Positions 33,741 through 41,737 of a stretch of 64,000 nt of DNA are shown here, one piece after another (positions within the stretch are counted from its first letter, which is position 1; each line of letters starts with the position of its first letter). This stretch comes from Pseudomonas sp. M30-35 (GTDB taxonomy: Bacteria > Pseudomonadota > Gammaproteobacteria > Pseudomonadales > Pseudomonadaceae): assembly GCF_002163625.1 (NCBI RefSeq), contig NZ_CP020892.1, positions 1,674,001-1,738,000 of the forward strand. Reading direction: 5' to 3'. The notes beneath the pieces were generated by a model that worked only from the letters and a program-made list of their open reading frames with translations, made no database searches and had not been told where the DNA came from. The translations under genes and the position numbers were made by a program.

Positions 33741-36229
33741 GCTGCGGCCCCTTCACCGAGATAGGCCGCTTCAAGTTCGGGGTCGCCACGGAGTTGTTCA
33801 GCGCTACCTGTTTTGACGATGCGTCCGGTTTCGAGCACATAAGCGCGGTCAGCGACTTGCAAGGCCAGGTTGGCCATCTGGTCGACCAGCAATATGGTCA
33901 CGCCTTCATCGCGTAGCGCGGCTAGTGTGTTGTAAAGCTCACCGATCATGGCGGGTGACAGCCCCAGCGAAGGTTCGTCGAGTAACAATATTTTCGGTTT
34001 GGCCATTAACCCACGGCCAATGGCGACCATTTGTTGTTCGCCGCCAGAGAGCAACCCAGCAGGGCTGTCGATACGGTCGCGCAAGCGCGGGAAGCGCTTG
34101 AGAATTGCCTCAACTTCTGCGGCTGCGTCATAAGTGTCGCCACGCGAATAGCCACCTAGCAGAAGATTGTCGCGCACACTCAGCAGTGGAAAGACTTGGC
34201 GTCCTTCCGGGACTAACGCCAGCCCTTGAGCAGCAATACTATTGGGCGGCGCGTGGTGAATACTCTCGTTATCCAGGAGGATGCTGCCGGACGTTGCCGA
34301 GTGCAGGCCCGCCAAACATTGCAGGATGCTTGATTTGCCTGCGCCATTCGCACCGAGAATCGCCACCAGTTCACCTGGATTAACCAGAAGGTTGACCTTG
34401 TCGACCACGGGCGCTGCTCCATAGTCAATCACCAAGTCTTTGACGAACAGGCGCGCATCTCGTGAGCCGTCCCAAGGTGTGTGACGCGGGGGCGCCTGAT
34501 AGCTGGTACTGCCTAAGTAGGCGGCAATAACACGCTCGTTGCTGCGCACTTCTTCGGGCGTTCCCCAGGCAATTGGTTTACCTGCATCCAGCACCAGTAA
34601 ACGTTCGGAAACGGCCATGACCAAGGTCATGTCGTGCTCGACTAAAATCACGGCTATACCAAATTCGGCTAAGCGCTTGAACAGAATCGCCAGTTTGTCA
34701 GTGTCGCTGCGGCTTAAACCGGCTGCAGGCTCATCCAGCAACAGCACGGCTGGGCGAGTTGCCAGCGCTCGGGCAATTTCAACCAGACGCCGGTCTACGT
34801 GCGGCAAGTCTTCTGTCTGTGTATTCACCGAGCCGGCATAGCCAACCAAGGCTAATAGTTGCAACGCAAGTTCGCGTTGTTGCTCATTCGCCTGACTGAA
34901 GGGCTGCTTCAATCGACCTTTTTGCAAGGCAATCAACAGGTTTTCAAGTACAGATAACTCACCGAACAATTGTGTTGTCTGGTAGGTGCGGGCGATACCT
35001 GCACGGGCTACTTTCCAGGCCGGTTTACCCGCCAGTGGTTGGTTCAGGTTAATACTGCCGCTGTCGGGCGCGTAGAAACCGCTGATCATATTGAGGACAG
35101 TGGTTTTACCCGCACCGTTTGGACCAATAATACTGGTGATGCTGCCAGGCTGCGCTGAAAAGCTAACGCCCTGTGCTGCCTGGACGCCACCGAAGCGAAT
35201 GCCAATCTCGCTGACCTGTAACCCTTGGCTTGTATCGGCTTGAGCGAAGTGCTGGGCCAATAGCTGGGTGTTAACTGTGCTGCTGACAAGCAATTTAGCG
35301 GGGCGCATCCATAGGCCGGCAAGGGTACCTAAAACGCCACGGGGGGCGACCCAAAGCACAGCAAGCAACAAGGCTGAGAATATGAGTAGACGGTATTCGG
35401 CAAAGTCCGAAAGCATTTCGGGCAAAAGCACGATCAGCAAAGCCCCGAGTAACGGGCCAAACAATGTGCCGCTACCGCCGACTATCACTGCCAGTACAAA
35501 CAGAATGGATTGCGAGAATGGGAAGGACGCCGGATTGATAAACATCATCAAGGGTGCGACCAAAGCACCTGCAATTCCGGTCAGCCCAGCGGATAAGGCA
35601 AAGGCTAACGTTTTGCTGTGCATGGGGTTAAATCCCAGCGATTTTGCTGCGATCTCTGTTGATTTCACCGCGCGCATCGCCAGCCCCCAGCCGCTATTGC
35701 GTAAACGCTGATAAAACACCAAAGAGGCGATCATTAGCGCACTTGAAATCAAGGCCAAAGAGACGGTTGGGTCGAGTGAGCCAAATTCAGGCAGAGGAAT
35801 TCCCATCAATCCATTAGCGCCGCCGGTCAGCGAGCGCCATTCGATCAGGCTGTGATGAACCACCAGTGCAAATGCAATCGTAATCATCGCCAGATAAGGT
35901 CCGCTAACCCTTAAAGCCGGGATTGCCAATAGCCCGCCAATGGTCGCGCAAACCAGTCCTGCTGCCAGCATTGCCAAGCCAAGGGGAATTTGCGCAATGC
36001 TGAGCAAGGCGCAAACATAGGCGCCTATTGCGTAAAAAGCGATGTGGCCGAAGGAGATTTGCCCGCTTAAGCCGATCAGGATGTTCAAGCCGACACCGAC
36101 CACGACAGTCAGTGCACAGAATGTAAATACCAACAGCGAATAGCTGTCGAGCGTCAGCGCTAACACACCGCTGACAATGGCAAGCAAGACTAGGCAAGCA
36201 GGCGCGATCAGTGTTTTATTCAGGCTCAT
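33737..36229 (-). CDS. Fused branched-chain-amino-acid-type ABC transporter: LivM permease + LivG ATPase + LivF ATPase
   Basis: An 830-residue triple fusion. Residues about 1-320 are a LivM-type permease (eight or so helices; GLSGQISFGHIAFYAIGAY, ALRVSGPYLAMITIAFA). Residues about 345-590 are a LivG-like ATPase: Walker A GPNGAGKTT and Walker B LLLDEPAAGL, but the ABC signature position reads LPHVDRRLVEIARAL, not LSGGQ. Residues about 600-830 are a LivF-like ATPase with Walker A GANGAGKSS, a normal LLSGGEQQMVAIGRGL and LLLDEPSLGL. The gene overlaps both neighbours by 4 bp (ATGA). One polypeptide thus supplies three of the four inner-membrane parts. Substrate unknown. Confidence 0.93.
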   Translation of the reverse strand: MSLNKTLIAPACLVLLAIVSGVLALTLDSYSLLVFTFCALTVVVGVGLNILIGLSGQISFGHIAFYAIGAYVCALLSIAQIPLGLAMLAAGLVCATIGGLLAIPALRVSGPYLAMITIAFALVVHHSLIEWRSLTGGANGLMGIPLPEFGSLDPTVSLALISSALMIASLVFYQRLRNSGWGLAMRAVKSTEIAAKSLGFNPMHSKTLAFALSAGLTGIAGALVAPLMMFINPASFPFSQSILFVLAVIVGGSGTLFGPLLGALLIVLLPEMLSDFAEYRLLIFSALLLAVLWVAPRGVLGTLAGLWMRPAKLLVSSTVNTQLLAQHFAQADTSQGLQVSEIGIRFGGVQAAQGVSFSAQPGSITSIIGPNGAGKTTVLNMISGFYAPDSGSINLNQPLAGKPAWKVARAGIARTYQTTQLFGELSVLENLLIALQKGRLKQPFSQANEQQRELALQLLALVGYAGSVNTQTEDLPHVDRRLVEIARALATRPAVLLLDEPAAGLSRSDTDKLAILFKRLAEFGIAVILVEHDMTLVMAVSERLLVLDAGKPIAWGTPEEVRSNERVIAAYLGSTSYQAPPRHTPWDGSRDARLFVKDLVIDYGAAPVVDKVNLLVNPGELVAILGANGAGKSSILQCLAGLHSATSGSILLDNESIHHAPPNSIAAQGLALVPEGRQVFPLLSVRDNLLLGGYSRGDTYDAAAEVEAILKRFPRLRDRIDSPAGLLSGGEQQMVAIGRGLMAKPKILLLDEPSLGLSPAMIGELYNTLAALRDEGVTILLVDQMANLALQVADRAYVLETGRIVKTGSAEQLRGDPELEAAYLGEGAAA

Positions 36230-37101
36230 ACTTTCACCAGTGTTTTGCTGCCGAAAAGGCCGTTGGGGCGCAGGGCCAAGGCCACGATAACCAGTGCAAA
36301 GGTAAATATTTGGGTAAACGCCGAACCGAAATAGACCGTGATCAAGGCTTCAGCCAAACCAAAAATCAGCCCTGCGGCGAATACTCCGCTGGCGCTGGAA
36401 ATACCGCCCAAAATAGCCACGGCAAAGGCCTTGAGACCGAATAAGGTGCCCATCTCGGCGCTGACGTTGAACAAGGGCGCTATCAACAGACCGGCCAGCG
36501 CGGCAAATACACTCGACACGGCGAATGCGATTGCAACAACCCGGTTAACCCGTATGCCCATCAACATGGCGGCACGCGGGTTCTGCACACACGCCTCCAA
36601 AACCTTGCCTAAACGCGTATAGCGGCGCACCAAAAACAGCGCGAGGGCAATGCTTGCTCCTGCAATCGGGATCAGCATTTGCAGGGTACCTATGCTGCTG
36701 CCAAACACGTCCAGACGTTGGCTCGCCAATTCAGAGGTGAATTGGCGGGGCTCCTTGCCGAAACTGAACATCGCCAGGTTATCCACCAGAATGCCACCGG
36801 CTACTGTCGCCATCAGCCAGGCTTCTGATCCGCGCGAGTGGAATGGCCTGACTAAAAAGCGCTCAATCGCCAAGCCGTAAATCGCACACAACGTCAGGGT
36901 AGCGGGTACCGCCAACCAGAGCGGCCAACCCCAAGTGATATAGAAGCTGTAGCCTAAGACTGCGCCTACCATCATGGCGCTGCCCTGGGCAAAATTGACC
37001 GTATGTGAAACCACGTAAGTGATGTGAAAACCCAAGGCCAGCAAGGCATACATACTGCCCAAGCCGATGCCGGTAATGATGGCGGCGGTTATCATCTGCA
37101 T
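36226..37101 (-). CDS. LivH-type ABC permease
   Basis: A 291-residue inner-membrane permease with about eight helices. Typical blocks are GLGSMYALLALGFHITYVVSHTVNFAQG at the N-terminus (two pieces of the LivH signature), the EAA-like loop NPRAAMLMGIRVNRVVAIAF, and FGLKAFAVAILGGISSASG. Its stop overlaps the start of the LivMGF fusion by 4 bp, so it pairs with the fused LivM half to form the membrane channel. It lies 43 bp downstream of the binding-protein gene in the same operon. Confidence 0.93.
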   Translation of the reverse strand: MQMITAAIITGIGLGSMYALLALGFHITYVVSHTVNFAQGSAMMVGAVLGYSFYITWGWPLWLAVPATLTLCAIYGLAIERFLVRPFHSRGSEAWLMATVAGGILVDNLAMFSFGKEPRQFTSELASQRLDVFGSSIGTLQMLIPIAGASIALALFLVRRYTRLGKVLEACVQNPRAAMLMGIRVNRVVAIAFAVSSVFAALAGLLIAPLFNVSAEMGTLFGLKAFAVAILGGISSASGVFAAGLIFGLAEALITVYFGSAFTQIFTFALVIVALALRPNGLFGSKTLVKV

Positions 37102-37144
37102 ATCCTTCTGGCGGCCCTGTACGCAGGGCCGCTCACAGCTGCGT

Positions 37145-38338
37145 TTAAGGTGCTATCGGGACAATCTGGTCGTTTACGAAATGGGTGAACACATAATCAT
37201 TCGGGCCCAGGGCGTCATGCTTGGTCGGGGTGAACGGCTGTTTATAATCTTTGATCAGGCCGCTGTATTGATTGATCGCATAAAAACCATCGCGCACCTC
37301 TGTGCCTTTGGTACTGCCTGCTTTCTCGATAGCCAGCGAAGCAAGGAACATTGCGTCGTAGGCGTTGGCAATACCGACGGCAGGGGTGACATCAGCCAGG
37401 GTTTTAATTTCCGTATAGCGTTTTTTCAATGCCGCCAGAACCGCGTCTCCTCTGGGGCTATTGTTGTCGGTAAATACATAGGTCTGAATGAAATGAACTT
37501 TGCTGGCATTTGCACCTGCTAGCTCACCGAAGCGACCGCCAGCCGGGCCCCAGTGAGAAACAATCGGTACATCCCAACCCATCCGGTCGAGTGACTTGAC
37601 CACTTGTGCTGACGGCCCCACGTTGCCGACCATTAATAAACTGTCAGCACCGGCATTTTTCAGGCGTGTTAGCTGTGGGATAACGTCGAGGTCACTGTCT
37701 TCTATACGCTCGATGCCGGCCGCTTGCATGTTGCGTTTATCCAGTGCGTGCTTAAAGCCGATCTCATTCGACTCGCCCCATGGATTGTTAATCAGGATCA
37801 TGCCGGGTTTGCGCATACCTTTTTTGCTGACGCCATATTCCACCAATGCCTCGTCGACAAGTTCATCGACGGCTGACACACGAAACACGTAGTTATCTTT
37901 AGCGCCGTTTTCAGTGATTTTGGTGCCGGCCGCCCAAATGCCCATGAAGGGCGCTTTGAGTTGGTTGGCCAGAGGCACGATAGCCAGTGATACCGGGGTG
38001 TCGAGACCACCAAATAACACCGCAACCTGTTCGCGCTGAATCAGTTCTCGCGCTGCCAGCATGCCTTTGGCTGGGTTGCTCTCATCGTCACGGCGGATCA
38101 GTTCCACTGGTCGTCCGAGAATCCCGCCAGCGGCATTGATTTCGTCAATTGCTACCGTCAAACCACGGGTCAGGGCTTCGCCTGATTTTGCTGACTGCCC
38201 AGAAAGTGCTGCAACCAGCCCCACTTTGATCGGTTCCTCAGCATAAGCACTGTTCAGGGTCAGGCTAATAGTTGCTATGGCCACTGCACGGGGCAGCAAG
38301 TTGGTAATGGGGGAGAGCAGTTTTTGCATGTTTTGCAT
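37145..38338 (-). CDS. Periplasmic substrate-binding protein (LivK/peripla_BP_6 family)
   Basis: About 397 residues. The signal peptide spans LLPRAVAIATISLTLNSAYA with cleavage before EEPIKVG. The mature part has type-I binding-protein features: VGLVAALSGQSAKSG, INAAGGILGRPVELI, the ESNPAKGMLAARELI helix and FGGLDTPVSLA. ATG 38338 is chosen because GGAG lies seven bases upstream; an in-frame start 24 codons earlier would cover the operator boxes. It delivers substrate to the LivH/LivMGF transporter encoded next. LivK homologues bind amino acids, amides, urea or aromatic acids, so the ligand is open; the amidohydrolase at the end of the operon favours an amide or N-heterocycle. Confidence 0.9.
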   Translation of the reverse strand: MQNMQKLLSPITNLLPRAVAIATISLTLNSAYAEEPIKVGLVAALSGQSAKSGEALTRGLTVAIDEINAAGGILGRPVELIRRDDESNPAKGMLAARELIQREQVAVLFGGLDTPVSLAIVPLANQLKAPFMGIWAAGTKITENGAKDNYVFRVSAVDELVDEALVEYGVSKKGMRKPGMILINNPWGESNEIGFKHALDKRNMQAAGIERIEDSDLDVIPQLTRLKNAGADSLLMVGNVGPSAQVVKSLDRMGWDVPIVSHWGPAGGRFGELAGANASKVHFIQTYVFTDNNSPRGDAVLAALKKRYTEIKTLADVTPAVGIANAYDAMFLASLAIEKAGSTKGTEVRDGFYAINQYSGLIKDYKQPFTPTKHDALGPNDYVFTHFVNDQIVPIAP

Positions 38339-38351
38339 GTTGTTTCTCCAG

Positions 38352-38384
38352 ATTGCTAGCATTTGTATGAAGTTTGCTAGCAAA
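38352..38384. promoter_or_regulatory. Paired TTGCTAGCAA operator boxes upstream of the ABC operon
   Basis: ATTGCTAGCATT (38352-38363) and the perfect palindrome TTTGCTAGCAAA (38373-38384, extending to 14 bp with flanking G/C) are centred 21 bp apart and end about 14 bp upstream of the binding-protein start. The arrangement repeats that at 27978-28011. Confidence 0.65.
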
Positions 38385-38527
38385 CTGGGTGCCACATAGC
38401 AAAGCCCCATGTTCTGGGGGTATAGAGCACTATTACTGGTTCTTTACGCACAGCATTTGGGCGGCTTGCACCAGACCAATGCGCCAATTTGAATACCTAA
38501 ACGTTTATTGATTCGGAGTTAACAGCC

Positions 38528-38926
38528 ATGCAGCACGACAACCCAGCCGTACAAATTGTCAGTGATTTTTTAGATGCCTCGATGGCACCTGACCCAGTCA
38601 AGGCCGCAACCTACATGTCTGCAGATGTACGTATAACCTTTACCGGTGGGCGGGTAATGCCAACCGCAAAAGACATCACGGCTTTCAACGCGGCGCGTTA
38701 TAACTGGGTCAAAAAGGCGTTAGGGCAGTTTGACTGGACTGATCGCGGCGACCATACGGTGGTGTACTCGAACGGCACCCTGTACGGCGAGTGGCCTGAT
38801 GGCCGCAGTTTTAGTGGCAACCGTTATCTGGATCGCTTTGAGGTGCGTGATGGAAAAATCACCCGAATGGATGTTTGGAATGACAGCGCCGAGTGGATAC
38901 TGGCTCCAGCTGTGGCGAAAGCCTGA
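38528..38926 (+). CDS. NTF2-like (SnoaL-type) small protein
   Basis: A 132-residue single-domain NTF2-fold protein: N-terminal helix VQIVSDFLDASMAPDPVKAATYM, then DVRITFTGG, central helix AFNAARYNWVKKAL, and the C-terminal strands VVYSNGTLYGEWPDG and RYLDRFEVRDGKITRMDVW. ATG 38528 is preceded by GGAG. It is divergent from the ABC operon and may belong to the same pathway; amide-catabolism clusters in other bacteria (atz/hpx) also carry an NTF2-fold protein (AtzH/HpxZ), but I see no specific signature linking this one to them. Enzymatic role unknown. Confidence 0.72.
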   Translation: MQHDNPAVQIVSDFLDASMAPDPVKAATYMSADVRITFTGGRVMPTAKDITAFNAARYNWVKKALGQFDWTDRGDHTVVYSNGTLYGEWPDGRSFSGNRYLDRFEVRDGKITRMDVWNDSAEWILAPAVAKA

Positions 38927-38961
38927 CGCGGATTAAAATGTATGGCGTGAGCCAATACTGT

Positions 38962-39243
38962 TTAGTCGCTAACCACAACATCCTTCCAAAACGCCACGTG
39001 GCCCTGAATGTTGGCAGCTGCCTCTTTGGGTTCTGGGTAATACCAGGCTGCGTCGGCGTTGTGCTTATCCTTAACTTCAAGACTGTAGTAGTGCGCCTTG
39101 CCTTTCCATGGGCAATGGGTGCTGTAGTCGCTGGGCTTGAAATACTCGCTGACGATGGAGTCTGGCGGAAAGTAGTGGTTACCCTCAACTACGACAGTGG
39201 CATCGGACTGAGCGATCACCGTTTCATTCCAAGTCGCTTTCAT
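38962..39243 (-). CDS. DUF427 family protein
   Basis: A 93-residue protein filled by one DUF427 domain: ATWNETVIAQSD, VVVEGNHYFPPDSI, the Cys-Pro-Trp-Lys-Gly motif (HCPWKGKAHYY), AAWYYPEP and HVAFWKDVVV. The compact beta-rich fold is known from structures, but its biochemical role is not established. I chose ATG 39243 with GAGG upstream over a start eight codons earlier. It follows msrB on the same strand after 71 bp containing a strong hairpin, so it may or may not be in the same transcript. Confidence 0.85.
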   Translation of the reverse strand: MKATWNETVIAQSDATVVVEGNHYFPPDSIVSEYFKPSDYSTHCPWKGKAHYYSLEVKDKHNADAAWYYPEPKEAAANIQGHVAFWKDVVVSD

Positions 39244-39268
39244 GTCTATGTCCTCATGACACAACAAG

Positions 39269-39292
39269 CTGTGGCGCGGTCTCGCGCCACAG
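39269..39292. terminator. Strong hairpin between msrB and the DUF427 gene
   Basis: CTGTGGCGCG (39269-39278) and CGCGCCACAG (39283-39292) form a perfect 10-bp stem with a 4-nt loop. No good T-tract follows on either strand, so it may be an attenuator or mRNA-stabilising hairpin. Confidence 0.5.
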
Positions 39293-39314
39293 GACTAACA
39301 GCAATTAAAGTTTT

Positions 39315-39758
39315 TTAATCGAGCTTCTTCAAGGAGACGGCATTCATGCAGAAGCGCAAACCGGTTGGCTCTGGCCCATCGGGGAACACGTGGCCCAAAT
39401 GTGCACCACAAACATTGCAGGTGTTCTCTATGCGGGTCATGCCGTGGCTTGAGTCCGTATGATAGGCAACCGCGTTGTCTTTGATGGGTTGCGTGAATGA
39501 CGGCCAGCCGCTGTGCGACTCGTACTTGCTGCTGCCATCAAACAGTGGTGTGTCGCAGCACACACAACCATAAACACCCGGCTCAAACAGGCTACACATT
39601 TGCGAGCTGTGTGGTCGTTCTGTGCCGGCTTGGCGGGTGACCCGGTATTGCTCCGCATCGAGTTGGGCACGCCACTCGTCTTCGGTTTTGGTGACCTTAC
39701 GATCAGGCGCTGGGTTGCCGTGGGTGGCTCGAGAAATAACATCGTTCCAGTTATGCAT
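39315..39758 (-). CDS. msrB: Peptide methionine-(R)-S-oxide reductase
   Basis: A 147-residue SelR/MsrB enzyme that repairs methionine-R-sulfoxide in the cytoplasm with thioredoxin. It has the zinc site CVCC and CNVCGAHLGH, the substrate motif GWPSFTQPI, and the catalytic Cys in GLRFCMNAVSL (usually RYCxNSxSL). There is no fused MsrA and no signal peptide. ATG 39758 has TAGGAG upstream. Together with ahpCF, katA and hmp it adds to the oxidative-stress content of the window. A nested inverted repeat lies 70-115 bp upstream of its start. Confidence 0.95.
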   Translation of the reverse strand: MHNWNDVISRATHGNPAPDRKVTKTEDEWRAQLDAEQYRVTRQAGTERPHSSQMCSLFEPGVYGCVCCDTPLFDGSSKYESHSGWPSFTQPIKDNAVAYHTDSSHGMTRIENTCNVCGAHLGHVFPDGPEPTGLRFCMNAVSLKKLD

Positions 39759-40094
39759 CTTAGGCTCCTAGCTAAATATCGAATGTGCAGCTGACTGAGG
39801 CAACTCAGGTAGACGCTGTTTGTATCGCGTCGTTGAGAAGTAAGTGCCGAGAGTGGCACATCTTGAGTCTCAACGAGCCGACTGTTAAGCATCTACACAG
39901 TAGGGACTCGTGAACTTGCAAACTGTTACAGGCGTTGAGTGTCAGCGCGCTGGGCTGTGCGCTGCGCTAGTGCAGGTTTGGTGGCTGGCTGGACATCGCT
40001 GAAAAGCGATGTCCAGCAGCATCAGCATCTTACACAATCTACAAGCCTTAGCGGCTGCCGTGGGTGCGTGGATTGGCTCACGCCACTCTCAGGC
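39759..40094. other. 336-bp intergenic region with nested inverted repeat and REP-like hairpin
   Basis: No gene seen. A nested structure lies at 39831-39875: outer stem CGTTGAGA/TCTCAACG and inner stem GTGCC/GGCAC with a 6-nt loop. It is upstream of msrB and could be a regulatory site. Further right, at 39988-40017, is a REP-like hairpin (listed separately). Both flanking genes run leftward, so the right part holds the 3' end of the ABC/phosphatase operon. Confidence 0.5.
39988..40017. repeat. REP-like hairpin with GAAA loop
   Basis: GCTGGACATCGCT (39988-40000) pairs perfectly with AGCGATGTCCAGC (40005-40017) around GAAA. The lead GTGGCTGGCTGGACA is close to GTGGCTGGCGGACA at the left IS flank, so I count it as a member of the same REP-like family. 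It may also terminate the operon that ends at 40095. Confidence 0.55.
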
Positions 40095-40748
40095 TCAGCG
40101 CCAGTTGAGGATTGGCCAGCCGGCCTGCTCGGCATAGCGTCGCAGCTCTGCAACCGGGTTCACCGCTCGCGGGTTGTCGACTAGCTTGAGCAGTGGCAAG
40201 TCATTGTGTGAGTCTGAGTAAAAATAGGCACCTGCAAGTGATTCGTCGTGTTCGGCAAGCCACTGCTTGAGGCGTGTGACTTTACCTTCACGATAGGTCA
40301 ACACGCCCTGGGTGTTGCCACTGTAGCAGCCATGCTGAATATCCAGGTCTATCGCCAGCACCTCATCGATGCCTAAGCGTTGTGCAATCGCGCTGACCAA
40401 AAAGTGCGCTGAGGCAGAGATAATCACTATGCGCTCGCCCGCTTTACGGTGAGTGGCCAAGCAGCGGGTTGCATCACTGTGCAATAGTGGTTCGATCACA
40501 TCCTCGACAAATGGCTCGACGACAAAAGCGACTTCCTCCGGGGTGCGGCCAACCAGTGGCGACAGGCTGAACGCCATGTAGTCTTCCATCGCCAGTTCGC
40601 CTTGGGCGTACAAAGCCATTAACTGGTGATCGCGGGCAAGAAAGCTTTCGCCGTCGACCCAGCCAATCTTGGCCATTTCGGCACTCCACAAGCTCGCGCA
40701 GTCGCCATCAATCAAGGTGTCATCAAGGTCAAAAATTGCCAGAGTCAT
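40095..40748 (-). CDS. HAD-IB family phosphatase (SerB-like)
   Basis: A 217-residue HAD hydrolase with the nucleophile motif FDLDDTLIDGD near residue 7, motif II IISASAHFLVSAIAQRLG with Ser, the motif-III Lys in YREGKVTRLKQWL, and motif IV FYSDSHNDLPLLKLV. The helical cap follows motif I (subclass IB). It is the last gene of the ABC operon; its start forms TGATG with the ATPase stop, so translation is coupled. Two ATGs lie in tandem; the second has the better GAGG spacing. It probably removes phosphate from a small phosphoester imported or made by the preceding gene products. Substrate unknown. Confidence 0.88.
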   Translation of the reverse strand: MTLAIFDLDDTLIDGDCASLWSAEMAKIGWVDGESFLARDHQLMALYAQGELAMEDYMAFSLSPLVGRTPEEVAFVVEPFVEDVIEPLLHSDATRCLATHRKAGERIVIISASAHFLVSAIAQRLGIDEVLAIDLDIQHGCYSGNTQGVLTYREGKVTRLKQWLAEHDESLAGAYFYSDSHNDLPLLKLVDNPRAVNPVAELRRYAEQAGWPILNWR

Positions 40749-41737
40749 CATGCCACCTCACGCACGGCTTGCTCATCGATGCTGAGGATAATGCGTTGGC
40801 CTTTGCCGTGCAGATCACTCTCGCTACGGTTGAGTACATCGACCAGCAACTCAACGCCCCGCGCTTCCACGCGGTAGCGGATAACGTTACCGAGCAAGCT
40901 GTGGCTGCGAATCAGACCTTCAATTTCGCCCCCGGCGCTAATCGCAATCGCTTCTGGGCGAATGGCCACACGCGTGCTGATAGGACGGCCGAGTAGACGG
41001 CTGGCGGTTTCAGCATCGAGTAAGTTGTAGTTGCCGATAAAGCCTGCAGCGAAGGCATCAACAGGTTCGGTATACAGCGTTTCAGCATTGCCGCTTTGGA
41101 CGATCTTGCCCGCGTTCATCAAGAAGATGCGGTCGCTCATGACCAGTGCTTCTTCTTGATCGTGAGTGACGAAAATCGTGGTCAGGCCGAGTTCTTGCTG
41201 AATCTCGCGGATCTGCTCACGCAAATGTTTACGAATACGCGCATCGAGCGCCGAAAGCGGCTCATCCAGCAACAGCAAACGTGGGCGAGTGACCAGCGAT
41301 CGGGCCAGCGCCACACGCTGGCATTGGCCGCCAGACAGCTGGTGCGGATAGCGATCGGTGAAATCGCCCAGCTCAACCATCTTCAGCGCTTCTTTGACCC
41401 GCTCGCGGCTTTGCTCTTTATTGACTTTCTGCATGCGCAGGCCGAATGCGACGTTTTGCTCGACGCTCATGTTCGGAAACAACGCATAGCTTTGGAACAC
41501 CATGCCGATCCCGCGCTTTTGCGGAGTGACGGGTACCAGATCTTCGCCGTCGAGCAGGATCTGCCCGCCATTGACTGTGGTCAGGCCAGCAATGCAGCGC
41601 AGCAAGGTCGACTTACCGCAACCTGATGGGCCGAGCAGGGTGACGAATTCACCTTGAGCGATTTCACAGTTGATATCGCTGAAAATCTGCGTGTTGCCAT
41701 AGCGTTTATGCAGGCTCTGAATACTCAGAAAACTCAT
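40748..41737 (-). CDS. ABC transporter ATPase, PotA/FbpC-like with TOBE domain
   Basis: A 329-residue ATPase: Walker A LLGPSGCGKSTLLRCIAGL near residue 37, Q-loop MVFQSYALFPNMSV, signature HQLSGGQCQRVALARSL, Walker B RLLLLDEPLSALDARIR, H-loop IFVTHDQEEAL, and a C-terminal TOBE-type domain (about 240-329). It drives import together with the two permeases encoded upstream, with overlaps of 4 bp on both sides. The family serves iron(III), polyamines, thiamine and 2-aminoethylphosphonate-like ligands. Confidence 0.93.
   Translation of the reverse strand: MSFLSIQSLHKRYGNTQIFSDINCEIAQGEFVTLLGPSGCGKSTLLRCIAGLTTVNGGQILLDGEDLVPVTPQKRGIGMVFQSYALFPNMSVEQNVAFGLRMQKVNKEQSRERVKEALKMVELGDFTDRYPHQLSGGQCQRVALARSLVTRPRLLLLDEPLSALDARIRKHLREQIREIQQELGLTTIFVTHDQEEALVMSDRIFLMNAGKIVQSGNAETLYTEPVDAFAAGFIGNYNLLDAETASRLLGRPISTRVAIRPEAIAISAGGEIEGLIRSHSLLGNVIRYRVEARGVELLVDVLNRSESDLHGKGQRIILSIDEQAVREVA

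Noticed and set aside
38893..39318. 141-codon plus-strand frame over the DUF427 gene
   Set aside because: The minus strand encodes a complete DUF427 domain with a ribosome site; the plus frame has neither.
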